Notes: generated from the letters alone by a model not told the origin. A stretch of 64,000 nucleotides of DNA from Neopestalotiopsis rosae (GCA_023078685.1 JALGAS010000005.1:992001-1056000), one strand, 5' to 3'; shown: positions 24,022 through 36,600, numbered from the stretch's first letter. A program made the numbers and translations.

Positions 24022-27000
24022 ACGGACTGGCTGATTGAGTGAAGTCGAAGCTGTCCGCTTCTCAACCTGTATATATACCTAGACAGTACGACCTTACCTG
24101 TATTAAAATTCTTCATTACTTTACCTCACTTTATCTTTCCTCATGATTATGAAAACTTCACCCTGGTGGAAGACTCTCCCCAACTCCATTGCGCCCTCGC
24201 GCACCTTGGCAGGCAATTGAAACACGGTTGAGTCCAGAATGATTCAACTGCCTTCATGTCCCCAGCACAATTTGACTCCTCTACATGATGACGGCTTGGT
24301 TAGTCATGATATCTTCCGCCTCTCCGCTTGAATGCTGACAATGGTTCTGGACAGCTTCGATGTCCCAGGAGCCTGGACGTGACAGCCACGGCAGCGAGGG
24401 AAGCTGGCTGATTCGGATAATGGCCACAGTCACATCGGCACCATTCACTATGAGCAGCTGTCCGTTCCAGCGCATGGATGGCTCGCACCGTTGCTACAAT
24501 GCACTTTGCATCTACCCGAAGAGCTTTCTGTGGAACAGGGTTTGTGTATGTCCAATAATTCTTCCACGTCCTTGTCTTGCACCTCATTGTTGTCATTTAC
24601 ACACTTCCTCTTCGATATTCGCTCTTACATAGACACGCGAAGAAAATCCAGAGAATTTTAGATCCTAGACTGATTATGACATAGGCGCAATGAGGAGGAA
24701 GACATGAGAGGTGGATTATCACCAGGCAGCTGGGTGGATTCCCCAGCCTGCGAGGCGCACGGTGACTGGGCATTCGCCATTTTGCAGCTGCCAGTCCGCG
24801 TCGACATGATGCAAGATGCATGTGTGGAGGTCGGGTCGTGTAGCAGTCGCGGACGGCCTGTCGATCCAGACAGGAGCGAATCGGCATGAAGCTCCAAGGC
24901 TCACGTCGGATAGAGATTCTCGTATCGTCTCGTTAGTCGGCCATTTGTGTTTCTGCGGCTATGGCGTGCTGGAGGAACGCGCCGCCGAGGATAACAATCC
25001 ACTCGAGCAGCCCAGTGCGCCAGTTCCACACGGCAGTTTCAACCATATAAAACTGTGACTGGCCGACCTATGGCCAAGCCTACGCGCCCCACCATACCTT
25101 AGAGAGGCTCTCAAAGGTCAAAGATTTGGCGACCCGACGACTTGCGCAAAGTGCAAACGCAGAGACCATACCTTGGCAACGTGCATTGGACCCCCGACAA
25201 GAGTCTATGGCGATATCCAGCGGCTCCTCTCATCCGGTCGGACAAAGTCTTCAGCCCGGAACAGATGGACGCATATGCCAGGACGTTTGGCACACTCAGC
25301 GCCCCGGCAGCTGTGGCTTTGCCATTGAACTCCAACGGCGAGGGACTTTCGTCTTCAGTAACTATGACTATGGCACAAAGATGTATGCGCCTATACTGGT
25401 TGTCCCGACGCAACCAATTGGAGGCGTTCATTACTTTCTCGGTTGTCCAGACTTGACGAGGCGGACAATTTGCGCACGCCCTTGCAGACTTTGCCAATCG
25501 TTACCTGAGTCGACTGCTGTATGAACGAGACCGGGGCAATCATGAGGTCATTCATCATCTCCTCGGCCTTCATGTCACGGGAGCTTCACGGGAAACTCTC
25601 TACGTCGACTATCGACCAGTCGATCAACAGCACGACAACTTTGCAGTACGAGATGGCGTGCGAAAGCAAAAGTCTCTCATCTTCCGGTATACTAAGCGTC
25701 CCGCTGCCTTGAACCACATTTCATACCTTGGATGGCTGCGAGAGTATAATCTCAATTTGCCTATCCTCCGTGCTCTACCTCGATTTTGTTCTCCTTTCGA
25801 GTCCATCCCAATGGGCCATTCGACTCGCGTCATTGGGAGAGGTCTCGTGGTGGTGAGAGCCGGGGACCAGCGTACACAAGCACGACTGTGCTATACAGTG
25901 TTCCCAGGTCTGCTCATCTTCGACAAAGCCACCACCGTCATCACTCAGATCGGCGTTTGATCCATCCAACTCGAGGCATTCCTTCGAGAGGACAACACGG
26001 ATTCCGTCTGCTATCCGGAGGACATGGCGGACGCCCGTTGCGCAGGCGCTCAATATATGAGGACAACGAGTCGTTTAGACAGTTGTTGCTGTCTTGTCTC
26101 ATGAGTAAACATAAGCCATGAATACCCACCTCAAGTGCCTCTTTGAATTGTGTATCTGCGTGTCGTTCCAGAATAGTATAGCCGTGTCTGACATCCCGAC
26201 AGCATACGACTCACATCGCGACGAATCGCCACCACCGACCAGGTTCTTAAGTTCGGAGAAGAGGCCCTACAGGAACTTCAGTCCCAGTTCCCCGATCTCG
26301 AGCTGTCGATCTCGGCGTCCAGATTCTGAACAGAGCTCATACTACGAGTTTGTCGTGCAGACCTGCACCCGGGATTATCGAGAGGCCAAGACCGCAATGG
26401 GGATCAACGGCGATAAAACAATATGGCGTAGAGTACGAGGAAGGGGGAAACAAAAGCACTCCTATTGGGAAGGGGCATAAAAAGAGACGGAGTTCTGAAA
26501 GCAACGATCACAGTGCGGAGCACGGGATGGATAAGCCAAGTTTTATATAAAAGATAATGGAAATCGTACTTACGCAAGGGGTTCGTAGGTTTGGTGGGTT
26601 TTTGGGAAGTCAAACATCACAGGGCCATATCGGCCAAAACATATGCGACTTGAGTCTAGGAAGCGGACGGAAGTAGACAGTCGCTCCTGACCATTCCAGT
26701 ACTTCGAATTCTGAGATCATTCGGAAACAATGGCATCATAGCGCCAAAACATCAGTAGGACTTGCCGTTGATCGTGACGGCTTCGGCCGGGAGGCCACTG
26801 AAGCATGGTGGGTGCCAGGATGTCCTCGGATGGGCTGGGACGGGGGCCAATGCATAACAATTTCGACCCTTGAATTGAAGAAAGCGAACAGCGAAGTAGG
26901 GACACATCCATTCTCTATGCTTTGTTGTGCTAATACCAGTACCCACGTAGAGAGATACATAAGCACACATGGCTTTTTTGTTACTGACACCGGACGTCAG

Positions 27001-27363
27001 CTTTTCAATATCGCCAGCCGAAGAGCTGACGTTTCTCGTGCGTGGCCCCTTTTGTCATCAGAAGGGTAGGCTTACAAAGCTGTATGGCTCTGCTACCTAC
27101 ATACCATAGATCACTCTATACGGCCCAAAATGGATAGTAAGTTCCGTGCGGAGGGATGGTGTGATGATAGTCGAATTTGTTAAGTGAAGAGAAGGTGCTA
27201 ATGTCCTTTTTACGGTCAAGTTGCGGATATGGTACACACTCTCACATTAGAATTATTATAAGGTGGTAAAAGTATTTCGTATTCATTCTGTAGTGGTGGT
27301 CCCCATCGCAAGCCTCCTTCATTTCATTCTGAGATGCAACCACCGCCGGTCAGACAGTCCTCT
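24022..27363. other. Intergenic region with only degraded coding-like sequence
   Basis: Outside 25142-25960 (listed separately) there is no supportable gene. Several short overlapping ORFs between 24700 and 26550 read as protein-like for 20-60 codons in different frames and then stop. That pattern fits an old, frame-shifted gene remnant. The part from 26550 to 27363 is AT-richer and shows nothing. Confidence 0.45.
25142..25960 (+). pseudogene. Possible decayed ORF with one internal stop
   Basis: One plus-strand frame runs about 270 codons from 25142 to the stop at 25958-25960, interrupted by a single TGA at 25454-25456. After that stop it reads FAHALADFANRYLSRLLYER and then GASRETLYVDYRPVDQQHD. 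There is no convincing ATG at the 5' end and I recognise no domain. A second frame (25126-25524) is also open here, so part of the signal may simply reflect base composition. I infer a dead gene fragment with low confidence; a chance ORF is a real alternative. Confidence 0.3.
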
Positions 27364-27762
27364 TTATCTTCCCCCCAATCTTCTCCGCCTCCGATCCATG
27401 ATCAGCCTACGTCTTAGAAGATGTCTTTGAGCTCTGAGTTCGTCGGGGATCCGGTACCACTGCTGTATTATGCGCTGGAAATATAGGTCCCTTCTTTCCC
27501 TAGTATCCCTAACATGGAAGTGTTCCTCTGGTGAGGTCTCCTCTCTTTCCGTGGCCCGAAAAACGAAAAAGGTAACAAGGACTGCAAGAAACAGAGTCGA
27601 GATGTAATAGACTAGCCAAATCATAGCCCGCATGAGCCAGTAGGTATTGCGTACCGCGGTGCTGGCCAGAAGAACATGGCAGACGACGATGAAAGGCAGG
27701 GTTGTAGCCGCATAAAGGCCGAATTCCTTCCAGCACGTCCGGCACTTCAGAACAGTTACCAT
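27364..27762 (-). CDS. Small predicted two-helix membrane protein
   Basis: An intronless 132-codon ORF begins with a true ATG at 27762. The first 70 residues contain two strongly hydrophobic segments (about aa 15-37, FGLYAATTLPFIVVCHVLLA; and about aa 45-68, MIWLVYYISTLFLAVLVTFF) separated by a short loop. The remaining half is hydrophilic and very arginine-rich, ending with a run of Arg residues. I recognise no family. The clean split between hydrophobic and charged halves favours a real membrane protein, but length alone does not exclude a chance ORF. Confidence 0.45.
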   Translation of the reverse strand: MVTVLKCRTCWKEFGLYAATTLPFIVVCHVLLASTAVRNTYWLMRAMIWLVYYISTLFLAVLVTFFVFRATEREETSPEEHFHVRDTRERRDLYFQRIIQQWYRIPDELRAQRHLLRRRLIMDRRRRRLGGR

Positions 27763-28875
27763 TGTGCGGAAGTAGTGACGCGTCGTGGTAGGGGCTCGAG
27801 GTTGATGATATTGCGTGAATCTTGCTTTGGGTAGTATAGGAATATGTTGCTGTCTGTGGCTTGGCGAATGTTGTGTGATTCGTGTTTGTAGGAGATGTTT
27901 GAAATCTGGCAGATAATTCTGATACTTGGGCCAAGGCGAGGCGCATGTTTATATAGATTCTGGAAGGGAGCTACCTGGGTACTCGCACTGCCATTATTAT
28001 TAACAAACATTTGGATACCTAAAGTAGGCTGTAGGTTTTTAAAAACTTTAGGGGGCCCCGGTCATACAAACTAACGATCCTCGACCACCCACCAAGGTTT
28101 AAGTTTACTAACTTAATTCACAGTCTTTCTTTGCTTCTAAGATTGCGTTAAATAATGATGAGATCTGACACCTTAATATTTATTATCATGCAGGAATGGC
28201 ATATATCTAGGCAGGTACATGTAGGTATTCACCTGGGTACGGAGTGGTGACTTTTATTGGGCTTCGGGTGGCTCACCGTGCTGCACACGTGGCCCTGGCC
28301 CCCGGATAGGTAGGTAGGTACCTACCTAGGTTACCTAGGTATTATAGGTCCCGGGATGTTCGCCAGTGTCAATCCAGGCCGCTTAACAGAGCAAGTCCTG
28401 GCATTTGGCATTGAAGCCCTGGGGAGACTTGAGTCCCCATATTGCACATTGTCAAGGACAGGACCCGTCATTTTGCCAATATTAGCATCTATTTTGCAGG
28501 GTTTCAATATGCCAAAGACCCCGTATTACCCAGCACTCACTCCACTGGAGCGCTCACCCAACACCTCGATTTAGGTACCTTAGATCGCCTAAAACCCCCA
28601 GCTAAAACGTGAGTCACTTTAGGTGCACCACTACTAGTCGGCCTTACGTCTGTTTGACGTCCTTTAACCAAACAATCAATTGAGCATAATTAACAGTTTT
28701 TTAATCAAGGCATCAGCAGGTTTACTGCAATGGGGAGGAAAAACACAACAAGCTTTCACGACAAGACCATGGCCAGACCTAATTGTACTCAGAACTACTG
28801 GCCTGGCGGTATCCCTGACTATATACGATGCCATGGGCATCCTATACCATATGGGGAGTTAGGCGAGGAGGTTAA
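27763..28875. other. AT-rich intergenic region with palindromic motifs
   Basis: The sequence is locally AT-rich and holds a TAGGTA-type palindrome (28311-28328). No gene can be supported, but an upstream exon of the next gene (28876-29981) should lie toward the right end, for example after the ATG at 28730. Confidence 0.5.
28311..28328. repeat. 18-bp perfect palindrome taggtaggtacctaccta
   Basis: The sequence equals its own reverse complement. Related ACCTAGGTA motifs follow within 20 bases and occur elsewhere in the window (about 905-1010, 6520). Such motifs are common between genes in Sordariomycetes; no function is known to me. Confidence 0.8.
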
Positions 28876-29981
28876 GGGTTGGCAGCAATTTATCGAAGTA
28901 GGCATAGCCCTTCAGACCAGGACAGGCTTCAGTACATTTGCTCACTTGAGTGGCAGGAGAAATTAGAGGCCGGCGGCGGCGACGGCATCAAGCAAGACGC
29001 TACGGCGCTGCAGAAGCGCCGCCATCTCGTTGCGCACTGGGCCAAGCTATCACAAGCAGAGCGCGACGGGTATCAGGATCGTGCCAAAGCGCGTCCACAA
29101 GCGGAGTGGTTCCCGCCAGCCGCTTTCGCCACGAGCGACGACAGGAACGGCCGGCCGGCACCAGACTGGCTGAACCTTGTCGGCGTCGCGCAGCCGCTGA
29201 CCCCTCGCGACCACGCTCTGTGGCTCAAGATGCGGATACTCCTGTACCGCCTCGACGGCGTCGACGACGGCGCGCTCATTGAGACTGCTGCGGCGCCCAC
29301 TCCGAACCCCGAGGGCGGGGCGGCCGCGCCTGTCACGAGCGAGACATTCCTGATGTGGCATTATGTCGAGAATGCCAATTTCGAGAACATGGCCATGACG
29401 CGGACGGGCACCGTTGTTTTCCCGCGCGAGACCGGACCGTGTATATTGGTTGACCAGGAAGCATTGGACACGGGCAAGCTGCTGCTGTGCGAATTTGGGA
29501 TCCACGGTGGCCTGGCGGCGAATTGCCGGCTGCGGCCATGGTTCATGTACGAGTTCTGGCCCCTCATCTTAGCTCTGGGTAAACCGGTAAAGGAGGTTCT
29601 GGACACCAGGGGAACGTGGCGGTTTCGGCCCTTGAATGACCCGTAAGTTGTATTGCTCGACTTGGCCCCATCCCCCTCCCACAAGTCCGCCCATCTCTAT
29701 CGGCCTATTTGTGCAAGCCATACATGGGACCTTGATCCGCGAGAAAGCACCAGCTGACCGAGTGTAGGATGGATATGAGTCGGCCCATCATGGAGATACT
29801 GGGACTGAGTAGCATGGTCATGGACGGTCCATGCATTGGGACCGAGGCCTGGAAACAGCAGATTGAGAGGTATGCGCCGGGTTATCTGGCCATGGAGGAG
29901 GCTGGACAAGGCATGGCGACAGGTTACGATATTGCCAATCTGAGAACTCGCGACGAGCTGGCAGGCATCCCGCGAGGCTGA
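28876..29981 (+). CDS. Uncharacterised GC-rich gene, 5' exon unresolved
   Basis: The main exon runs from the frame opening at 28876 to 29642, followed by a 125-nt intron (GTAAGT..TAG, 29643-29767) and a last exon 29768-29981. The join restores the frame. An in-frame stop lies just upstream (28873-28875) and there is no ATG at the 5' end. The start must therefore be in an earlier exon (candidate ATG at 28730) whose acceptor I could not fix. A segment near the start (KRRHLVAHWAKLSQAERDGY) faintly resembles an HMG-box helix pair. Downstream text includes WLNLVGVAQPL, then FLMWHYVENANFENMAMTRT. The coding part is clearly GC-richer than its flanks. I know no function. Confidence 0.6.
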
Positions 29982-30509
29982 ACACAATCAACGTTTGGAT
30001 CTATTATTATGCTAGTCAAAGTCTACATTCATCTGGTAGTATTTGACCACCGTCGTCGGACAATTTACGCATACAACGGGGATGCTTGTTTGGTGGTCCG
30101 CGGCGCCGCAGCATCTGGAGGCTGGAAGTGCCCAGCCTCGTTGATCACAGGCATCCCGTTGTGGTCGTCGACGGCGCTGGCTTCCCAGTCGTCCTCCAGC
30201 CTGGCGCTGACGATCTCGAAGTTGAACTCGTCACCGGGGTCGAATCTCCGTCTCGCTTGTTCAGCACGCTCGCACTAGCGTAGGTCACTGAGCACGTGCT
30301 GATATAGCCTGGCTGCTCGACCCTCCTGACAGGGTCCGTCCTCGTCCCGATCGATAGCATGCAGGTGGCGTTATTTTTGGACGAGTACTTGGGGTTTCCC
30401 AACAGATTCAGCCCGCCGACGACGGTGCTGATCGAGACGGGCCCCGTGAAAGTACCAGCGTGTGAACCCAAATCCACGTTATAGGCGTTGCAGATTTCTT
30501 GGCTGCTAT
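29982..30509. other. Intergenic region between convergent genes
   Basis: This is the 3' region shared by the orphan gene (plus) and the LysM gene (minus). It is largely covered by a minus-strand ORF at 30145-30543, described separately. Confidence 0.5.
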
Positions 30510-30543
30510 TCAAATAGCTACGCAATAATAGTAGTTTGGCCAT
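30145..30543 (-). other. Minus-strand ORF overlapping the 3' end of the LysM gene
   Basis: A 132-codon ORF overlaps the last 34 bases of the LysM coding region in another frame. It reads as protein-like (SSQEICNAYNVDLGSHAGTF, then VVGGLNLLGNPKYSSKNNAT, with cysteines at CNAY, TCMLS and STCSV). It could be the last exon of a gene or an extension of the LysM transcript, but I found no splice link. It has no signal peptide of its own. Family unknown. Confidence 0.3.
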
Positions 30544-33142
30544 AAACCAGAACAGTCGCTATTGACCGCTGGGTTCCAGTCAATAAAATCATCGAGAGTA
30601 ACTCCATACGATGTCGCAATATCGTAGCATCCATCACCTGTCTGAGCTTCATAGAACTCAATGCACCCGCTCACCATGCCAGCCTGCGTCGGTGTAGGTG
30701 TGGGAACATCCGTAGATGTAGTCGTGGTAGAAGTTGCAGCAGCCGTCGTCGAGGTTGTAGATAACGCGGGCCCATCCACGCAGTACGCGTAGTTGGGCCA
30801 GATGTTGTCGCAGGCACTATCTATATAGGTGTTCCAGGCCCGGAACTCGTCCAGAGTGATACCATATTGGGCATCGATTGTGGAGCAAGTATCACCGGAT
30901 TGTACGACGTACCACTGCTCGCACTCGGCCGTCGTCCCAGAGACTGTAGCAGCCGGAGGTGTGGCATACGTGGCTGTAGAGGAGGTACTAGTCTGTGATG
31001 TAGCCATTGTGCCTGTGCTGGAGCTAGAAGACCCAGATGGTGACATGGCTGTGGTGACGACTGGGACTGTAGTGCCATTCACCAGAGCAACGCTGAAGTT
31101 CCTATTAGAATTTGTAGTGAATACAAAAAAAGATCGCTTACCAATAGTCATCACCTAAAAGGAGATTAGAACAGGCAGAGTCGATTGAAGGATTCATATC
31201 TAGTGTGATTAGCTTGGCATGAATGAGTAGGGCTGCCTTTGAATTTACTGATGAAGTCGGAGAATGTTAGGGAGAACTTGAGGCACAACAAATCACAATA
31301 GTCCCCACTCTGTAGTGTGTAGTAAAGACCACAGTTATCGATGGTTCCTGAAGGCGTAGGATTCGAGGGTGTCCTTCAAGAAGTCGTAAGTATTTATACT
31401 GTACACACAAATCTGATGGGAACAATAGACATGAGAAGCTCACGCTGTGGTGGTATAAACGCTAGGTACTGCAGCGGTTGCTGTTGGAGGGACGTATGCG
31501 CCCCCCTCGGGACTAATTCACTCGTCAGCATCAAGATATCAATTTTGGTACAAGGGGAGGCAAATATAAGAGAAGTCTAATCCAAGCGTCCGTCATCGAG
31601 ATGATTAACAAAGGTTTTGAAATCTTTCAAAGACGGCAACTAGGAATTAGCCATCACACGGCACGTACCCAACACAGACAGCATCTCCGTTTCTAAGAGT
31701 ATTCGAAAACAAATAAGGATTCCATGTCTTGAACTGTGTCATTGTGATATTCGTGAACTGTTTCACATAAACAGCAACATCGACAAGTTGATCGTACATC
31801 ACGGGTATCACCGAAGAGTCAACAACTCCAATGGGGCAAGACAAGGGAGAGCAAAGGTCCTGATTTTGAACACCGGCGCACGATATGGCGTTATTGAGGC
31901 CTAGAATGCCACTCAACGGAACGCCAAAGCTGACGGCCACTTCCTGACAAGTCATTCGAGTGGCGCCAATGGTGAGGTTTTGTGGACACGAAGTGGATAT
32001 TGGTGTGATTTCGTAGTAGAATGAACCATCGGTGCTGTAGATGATAAGCCAAAACCAGCAATTCGGCGATTGGGCAACTCACATTCCGTTGCCTGTCAGG
32101 TTGATAGCAGGTGAAATTGTCTTGTCGAGGTCACAATTCAGCTTCATATTGGCCCAGACTTGCTCCGTTATTTCACTAGATACGTCAGCTCGCATTCGGG
32201 CACAAGTAGGACTCGCAGCTTACTCCCATGCGTCTCCCCACTTATTAGTGAGGCCGTATTCAAATCGACTCCTGTGTGTTGCTTAGTCAAGTGCTCTGTC
32301 GCGTGGATCTAGATTGGAGAACACACAAGAAGCAAGAAGAGCATTGAATCTCAAGAGGGTACTCATCAAAATCAAGTGGTTCGCTCCACCCATAATTATC
32401 GTCATCGATTGGATCTGGCAACTCCTTGTAATACTCGATGGCAGTTTTGGCTCCTCCAAGGCTCACCAGGTTGTCAACACTGGTATATATCATGGAATGG
32501 TCAAACGGATTCATGCACGAGTCGTCATAGTCGATGAAGGGTAGCCAATTGCCACCATCGGCGCTGTAGTAACACTTGTTTGTGTAGGTGGGTCAGGTGC
32601 CTTCCTCAAGGAGGACCATTTCTGTAATGTTCCACCTACTCTTCGTCAGTGCTGCAAAGAGAAAAAGTTCTGACATGAATCTCACCCAGCTTCAACGTCT
32701 GAGCAGAACTCTCCTGTGCTTTCGTCGGCCAAACATACAAGTCCGAATTTGTACTGAATGAGGTCGGCGATCTCCTCGTATGAAATATTTTGACCACCCA
32801 TGGGAAGTCTTAAATCATTGCCACACGCAGTCACAACAGCATCTGCGAGATCTCCCAGTGATGCCTCGCACTCAGAGGTACACATGCTGGTAAGTGTTGT
32901 GGTGTTCCACCCTAACGAGGTCAGTTATGCTAGACAAGCAGAGAGAAGACCTTACCAACGGCTTGGATAGACGACGGCAGGTACTGCAAAACAGTTTCCG
33001 GGCAGTTCAAGGAAGTGTTGAAAGCGGCATCACAAGCAGTAGTAATGTTGGCCGATATAAAAACCGACTGCAAGCCATTCCATAATGTAGTGCTTGCCGC
33101 TGCTAGCTGCCCGAAGGCAAAAGTTGAAATAAGGAGCCTCAT
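30510..33142 (-). CDS. Secreted LysM-domain protein (five LysM motifs), with an in-frame TGA
   Basis: My ten-exon model is 33142-32956, 32911-32686, 32635-32327, 32271-32224, 32175-32083, 32034-31669, 31512-31444, 31373-31249, 31199-31142 and 31101-30510: 2073 nt in one continuous frame. A signal peptide (MRLLISTFAFGQLAAA) precedes a cysteine-rich region typical of fungal LysM proteins (CTSECEASL, YKFGLVCL, CSSCFL, WGDAW). Five LysM motifs follow, roughly at aa 303-350, 365-408, 447-495, 554-601 and 639-688; the last two have the classic CxxWYxVQSGDTC and WPNYxYCV pattern and are joined by a Ser/Thr linker. LysM proteins bind chitin outside the cell. A TGA at 32593-32595 interrupts exon 3 in frame. 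Alternative use of the CTACAG acceptor ending at 32564 would skip it without shifting the frame. It lies head-to-head with the chitinase. Confidence 0.82.
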
Positions 33143-33665
33143 GATCGTGTACAATGGTTGCGAATAGAGTCACTAAAGCTGTTCAACGCCAAGTTCAGGG
33201 ACTTGAAAGGAAGAAAGGCGCTAGACACGATCTGGCAGCAGCCGTCCCTGCATTAGTTCATAGCCTACCTGGGATCAAAGTTGGGCTGTGGGTCTAATAT
33301 ATCGATTTTCATGACTGAATCCTTGAGGCTGAAGCATGATGAGCTTGAGGGAAATACTTCTACAGTTCAAGAGCCGGACATCCGCAAGTACAGCCGCCGC
33401 TTTGTGTACGCAATCATTCAGAATCATTACCAAAACAATTGTGCGCTATCGTAGCGGCCCTCTTCTTGGGTCTCATTATCCCCGTTAGTGCATGATTTCG
33501 GTCAACGCGGGATGCTGCCCCGTCCTTAGTGACTGGGGCCATCACAACCCTGGTCTGGCTTGTTGGCTTCAAAGACAAATCGGTTGGAGCATCATTGTCT
33601 TGATAAAGAAGCAACTTGCAGCTCAGAAGAGATCTCATGGCAGGCCAGCTCAACCAACAACAATA
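33143..33665. promoter_or_regulatory. Shared divergent promoter of the LysM and chitinase genes
   Basis: These 523 bp separate the start codons of the LysM gene (minus) and the GH18 chitinase (plus). I see no other gene here. The arrangement suggests common control, as is known for LysM/subgroup-C chitinase pairs in other ascomycetes; specific binding sites cannot be assigned by eye. Confidence 0.6.
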
Positions 33666-36600
33666 ATGTTGAGGGCACATTCCAAGAGCCTGAGACTTGT
33701 TCTTACGGTGTCAGTAATTTTTCTATTTTTCTATTTTGCGTGGGCGCAATCGACATGCTCAAGCACACAGGACTGCGCCCAGGGCTGCTGCAGCACCAGC
33801 GGTTACTGCGGCTTTGGACCTTCTTTCTGTGGTGACGGAAACTGCACAAGTTCTTGTGATGCGATTGCCGAGTGCGGGCGTGAGTACAAGCGCTCCCAGA
33901 ACCTGTGGCCAAAGGCTCACCCAGATTGACAGCATATGCTGCAGCTGACAGCTTTGATTGTCCCCTCAACGTCTGCTGTTCCCAGTATGGGTACTGCGGA
34001 ACAACCTCTGACTTTTGCGGAACGGGTTGTGTGGCAGGGTGTGACGATGTTGTTGAGCCGTGCGTTTCCTTCAAATCTTCATGATGAATCAACATCTCAG
34101 GCCTAGTAGGTCATGTTCCGGATCCTCAAGCGACAAGCGAACGATTGGATATTACGAGAGCTGGTCGCATACACGGACATGCGATTCCTGGTCCCCGAGG
34201 AATATAAATGCTCTGCTCTGGACACATCTCAACTACGGATTCGCCTTGATCGGCGATGACTACACCATTTCCCAGATGAATGACTTTGACGCAGAGCTAT
34301 ATCCCTTGTTCACTGGGCTTGAAGAGCAAAACGGAGCGTTGAAGACCTTCATCTCAGTAGGGGGCTGGGCCGCTGGAGGAAAGATCTTCTCGGACATGGT
34401 GAGCACGACTACTAACCGTGCCGTGTTCATTAATTCTGCCCTCCAATTCATGAGAACGTATGGATTCGACGGCATTGGTAGGTCAATGTTCAATAGTTGA
34501 CACTTCGTATCTGACTGAGCTGCAGACATTGACTGGGAATACCCCGCGGCATCTGACAGAGATGGCGTGGCAGCTGATACGGCAAATTTCGTGTCATTCT
34601 TGCAAGAGCTCAAGGTTGTCTTTGGGTCTAATCATGGCATATCTGTGACACTACCTTCTTCGTACTGTGAGTAACATTCTTGTTGGGTTCGTGTTCGTTC
34701 CCGATGTGCTGATTCGTATAGGGTATCTCCAAGGATTTGACGTTGTCAGCATGGAGCCATATGTAGGTGATTCCGGAAACTTGAGCCTCGATTTGACGAG
34801 CTTAATGTAACATAGGTCGACTGGTTCAACTTGATGAGTTACGATATACATGGAAAGTGGGATGGTAACAGTCCCTATACTCAAGCCATAGTTCAACCAC
34901 ATACCAATCTGACGGGTAGGTCTTGTCGAGGTCATATATCCATTTGATGTTGCCCACTAACATTAAAATCGCAGAGATTACTGGAGGGCTGGACCTGCTT
35001 TGGAGAAACAACATTCAGCCTTCCAAGGTAGTTCTTGGGCTTGCCTTCTATGGAAGGTCTTTCACCCTCTCTGACTCAAGCTGCAACACCCCAGGTTGTG
35101 CCTTCTCCGGTGGTGGTGCCGCCGGGCCTTGCACCGGAACTTCAGGCATTCTTTCGAATGCCGAGATCCAGGATATTATCTCTCAGTATGACTTGACTCC
35201 CACGCTGGATAAGGATGCAGCAGTCAAGCACATGACCTGGAATTCGGATCAATGGTTGGTTTCCTTTCTGACTAGTATTTTGAGGTGTAGCTAAAAATTA
35301 TTCTAGGGTGTCGTACGATGATGAAGAAACTTTGGCGCTCAAGAAAGACTACGCAAATAGCCGCTGCCTAGGCGGCATAATGGTCTGGGCATTAGATTTG
35401 GATGACCCCAGCACTTCCACATCTGTCTCCAACCTCCAGTCTACAGGCCTCAAGCTTACGGGAGACGACGTGGACTCCAATCCGACATTCGGCTTGTCGA
35501 AGCTTGCAGCAATCGCTCAGCAGAACAATATCGGCCTCGTTTCATACTGGACTGATTGCTCATCCGATCCGCAGTGCGCTGCTGGATTCTCATTGGTGAC
35601 CACCGGACACGGCAAGACTTTCGACGCCGATAACATGGCTTACACTGGTGACGGATGCCATGGAGGAGGTAAGGGCTTCATTCGTGCTCTGTGCGTTGAA
35701 TCTGACGTGCAGCTGAAGGACTGTTCGTGGTTCGGGAAGCCAAAAGGCTGCAAGCAGACGTGTCCTCCGGGATATGCCCTCATTGCCCAGAACACGCACA
35801 TTGGCGGCGCTTCTACATCCTGCAAGGCCGGTCATTTTTCTAGCTTCTGTTGTGGATCTGTGATAACAAGCGGCGTTCAAGAATGCGAATCGGACATAAT
35901 ACCCTCCTTCTCTAATGGCATCGGTATCACTATCCGTCAGTCCGACTCATCCGTCGTGGAAAAGTACCAGGGCACCAGCGCCGATGACGCCCTTGTAGGG
36001 ACCTCTGAAGTGTGCGACTACATGCTTTCCGGCCTGGCCGTCACGATAGGTTCCCCAAATTATATCCTCAACGAGATGCCAGGCTCCTGGCAAATTGACA
36101 GAGGATTGGGCGTTGCCGCCTGGTCCCCAGTCATGAACTCGAACTATCCAACCGCGTCTTCTATTCCCTGCACGACGACAACAACAGATACGATGACAAC
36201 ATTCACTACAACCAGCTCAGCAAAGCATGTGACATGTGACGGCTCTAGATACCCACAAGCCTGCGGACACTACAGTTCTGTTGGAGTAAACAATCCTTCA
36301 AATGCCGAGTTGGTCTGCCCCTACGATATATACTCGAGTGGAGGAGACACATTGTCTGTCCAGTCTAACAGAGCCTCGCATATCAGTGCCTGGCTACTCT
36401 GGGTTCCAAATCTAGTTCTAGAATTTAATAAGTGTGTGCGAGACGAATATCCCCCCAAGCACTTTCCCCGTACAACGCCGGCCAAGCGTGACGTGCAGTT
36501 GCAAATGCTGGAGCAGATTCTCCAGCTAGCAAGCGCGCACGGCGAACTATTTGTGCCCGACAACATTGAGGACTTTTCACCCGAAAAGGTGCTAATTAAC

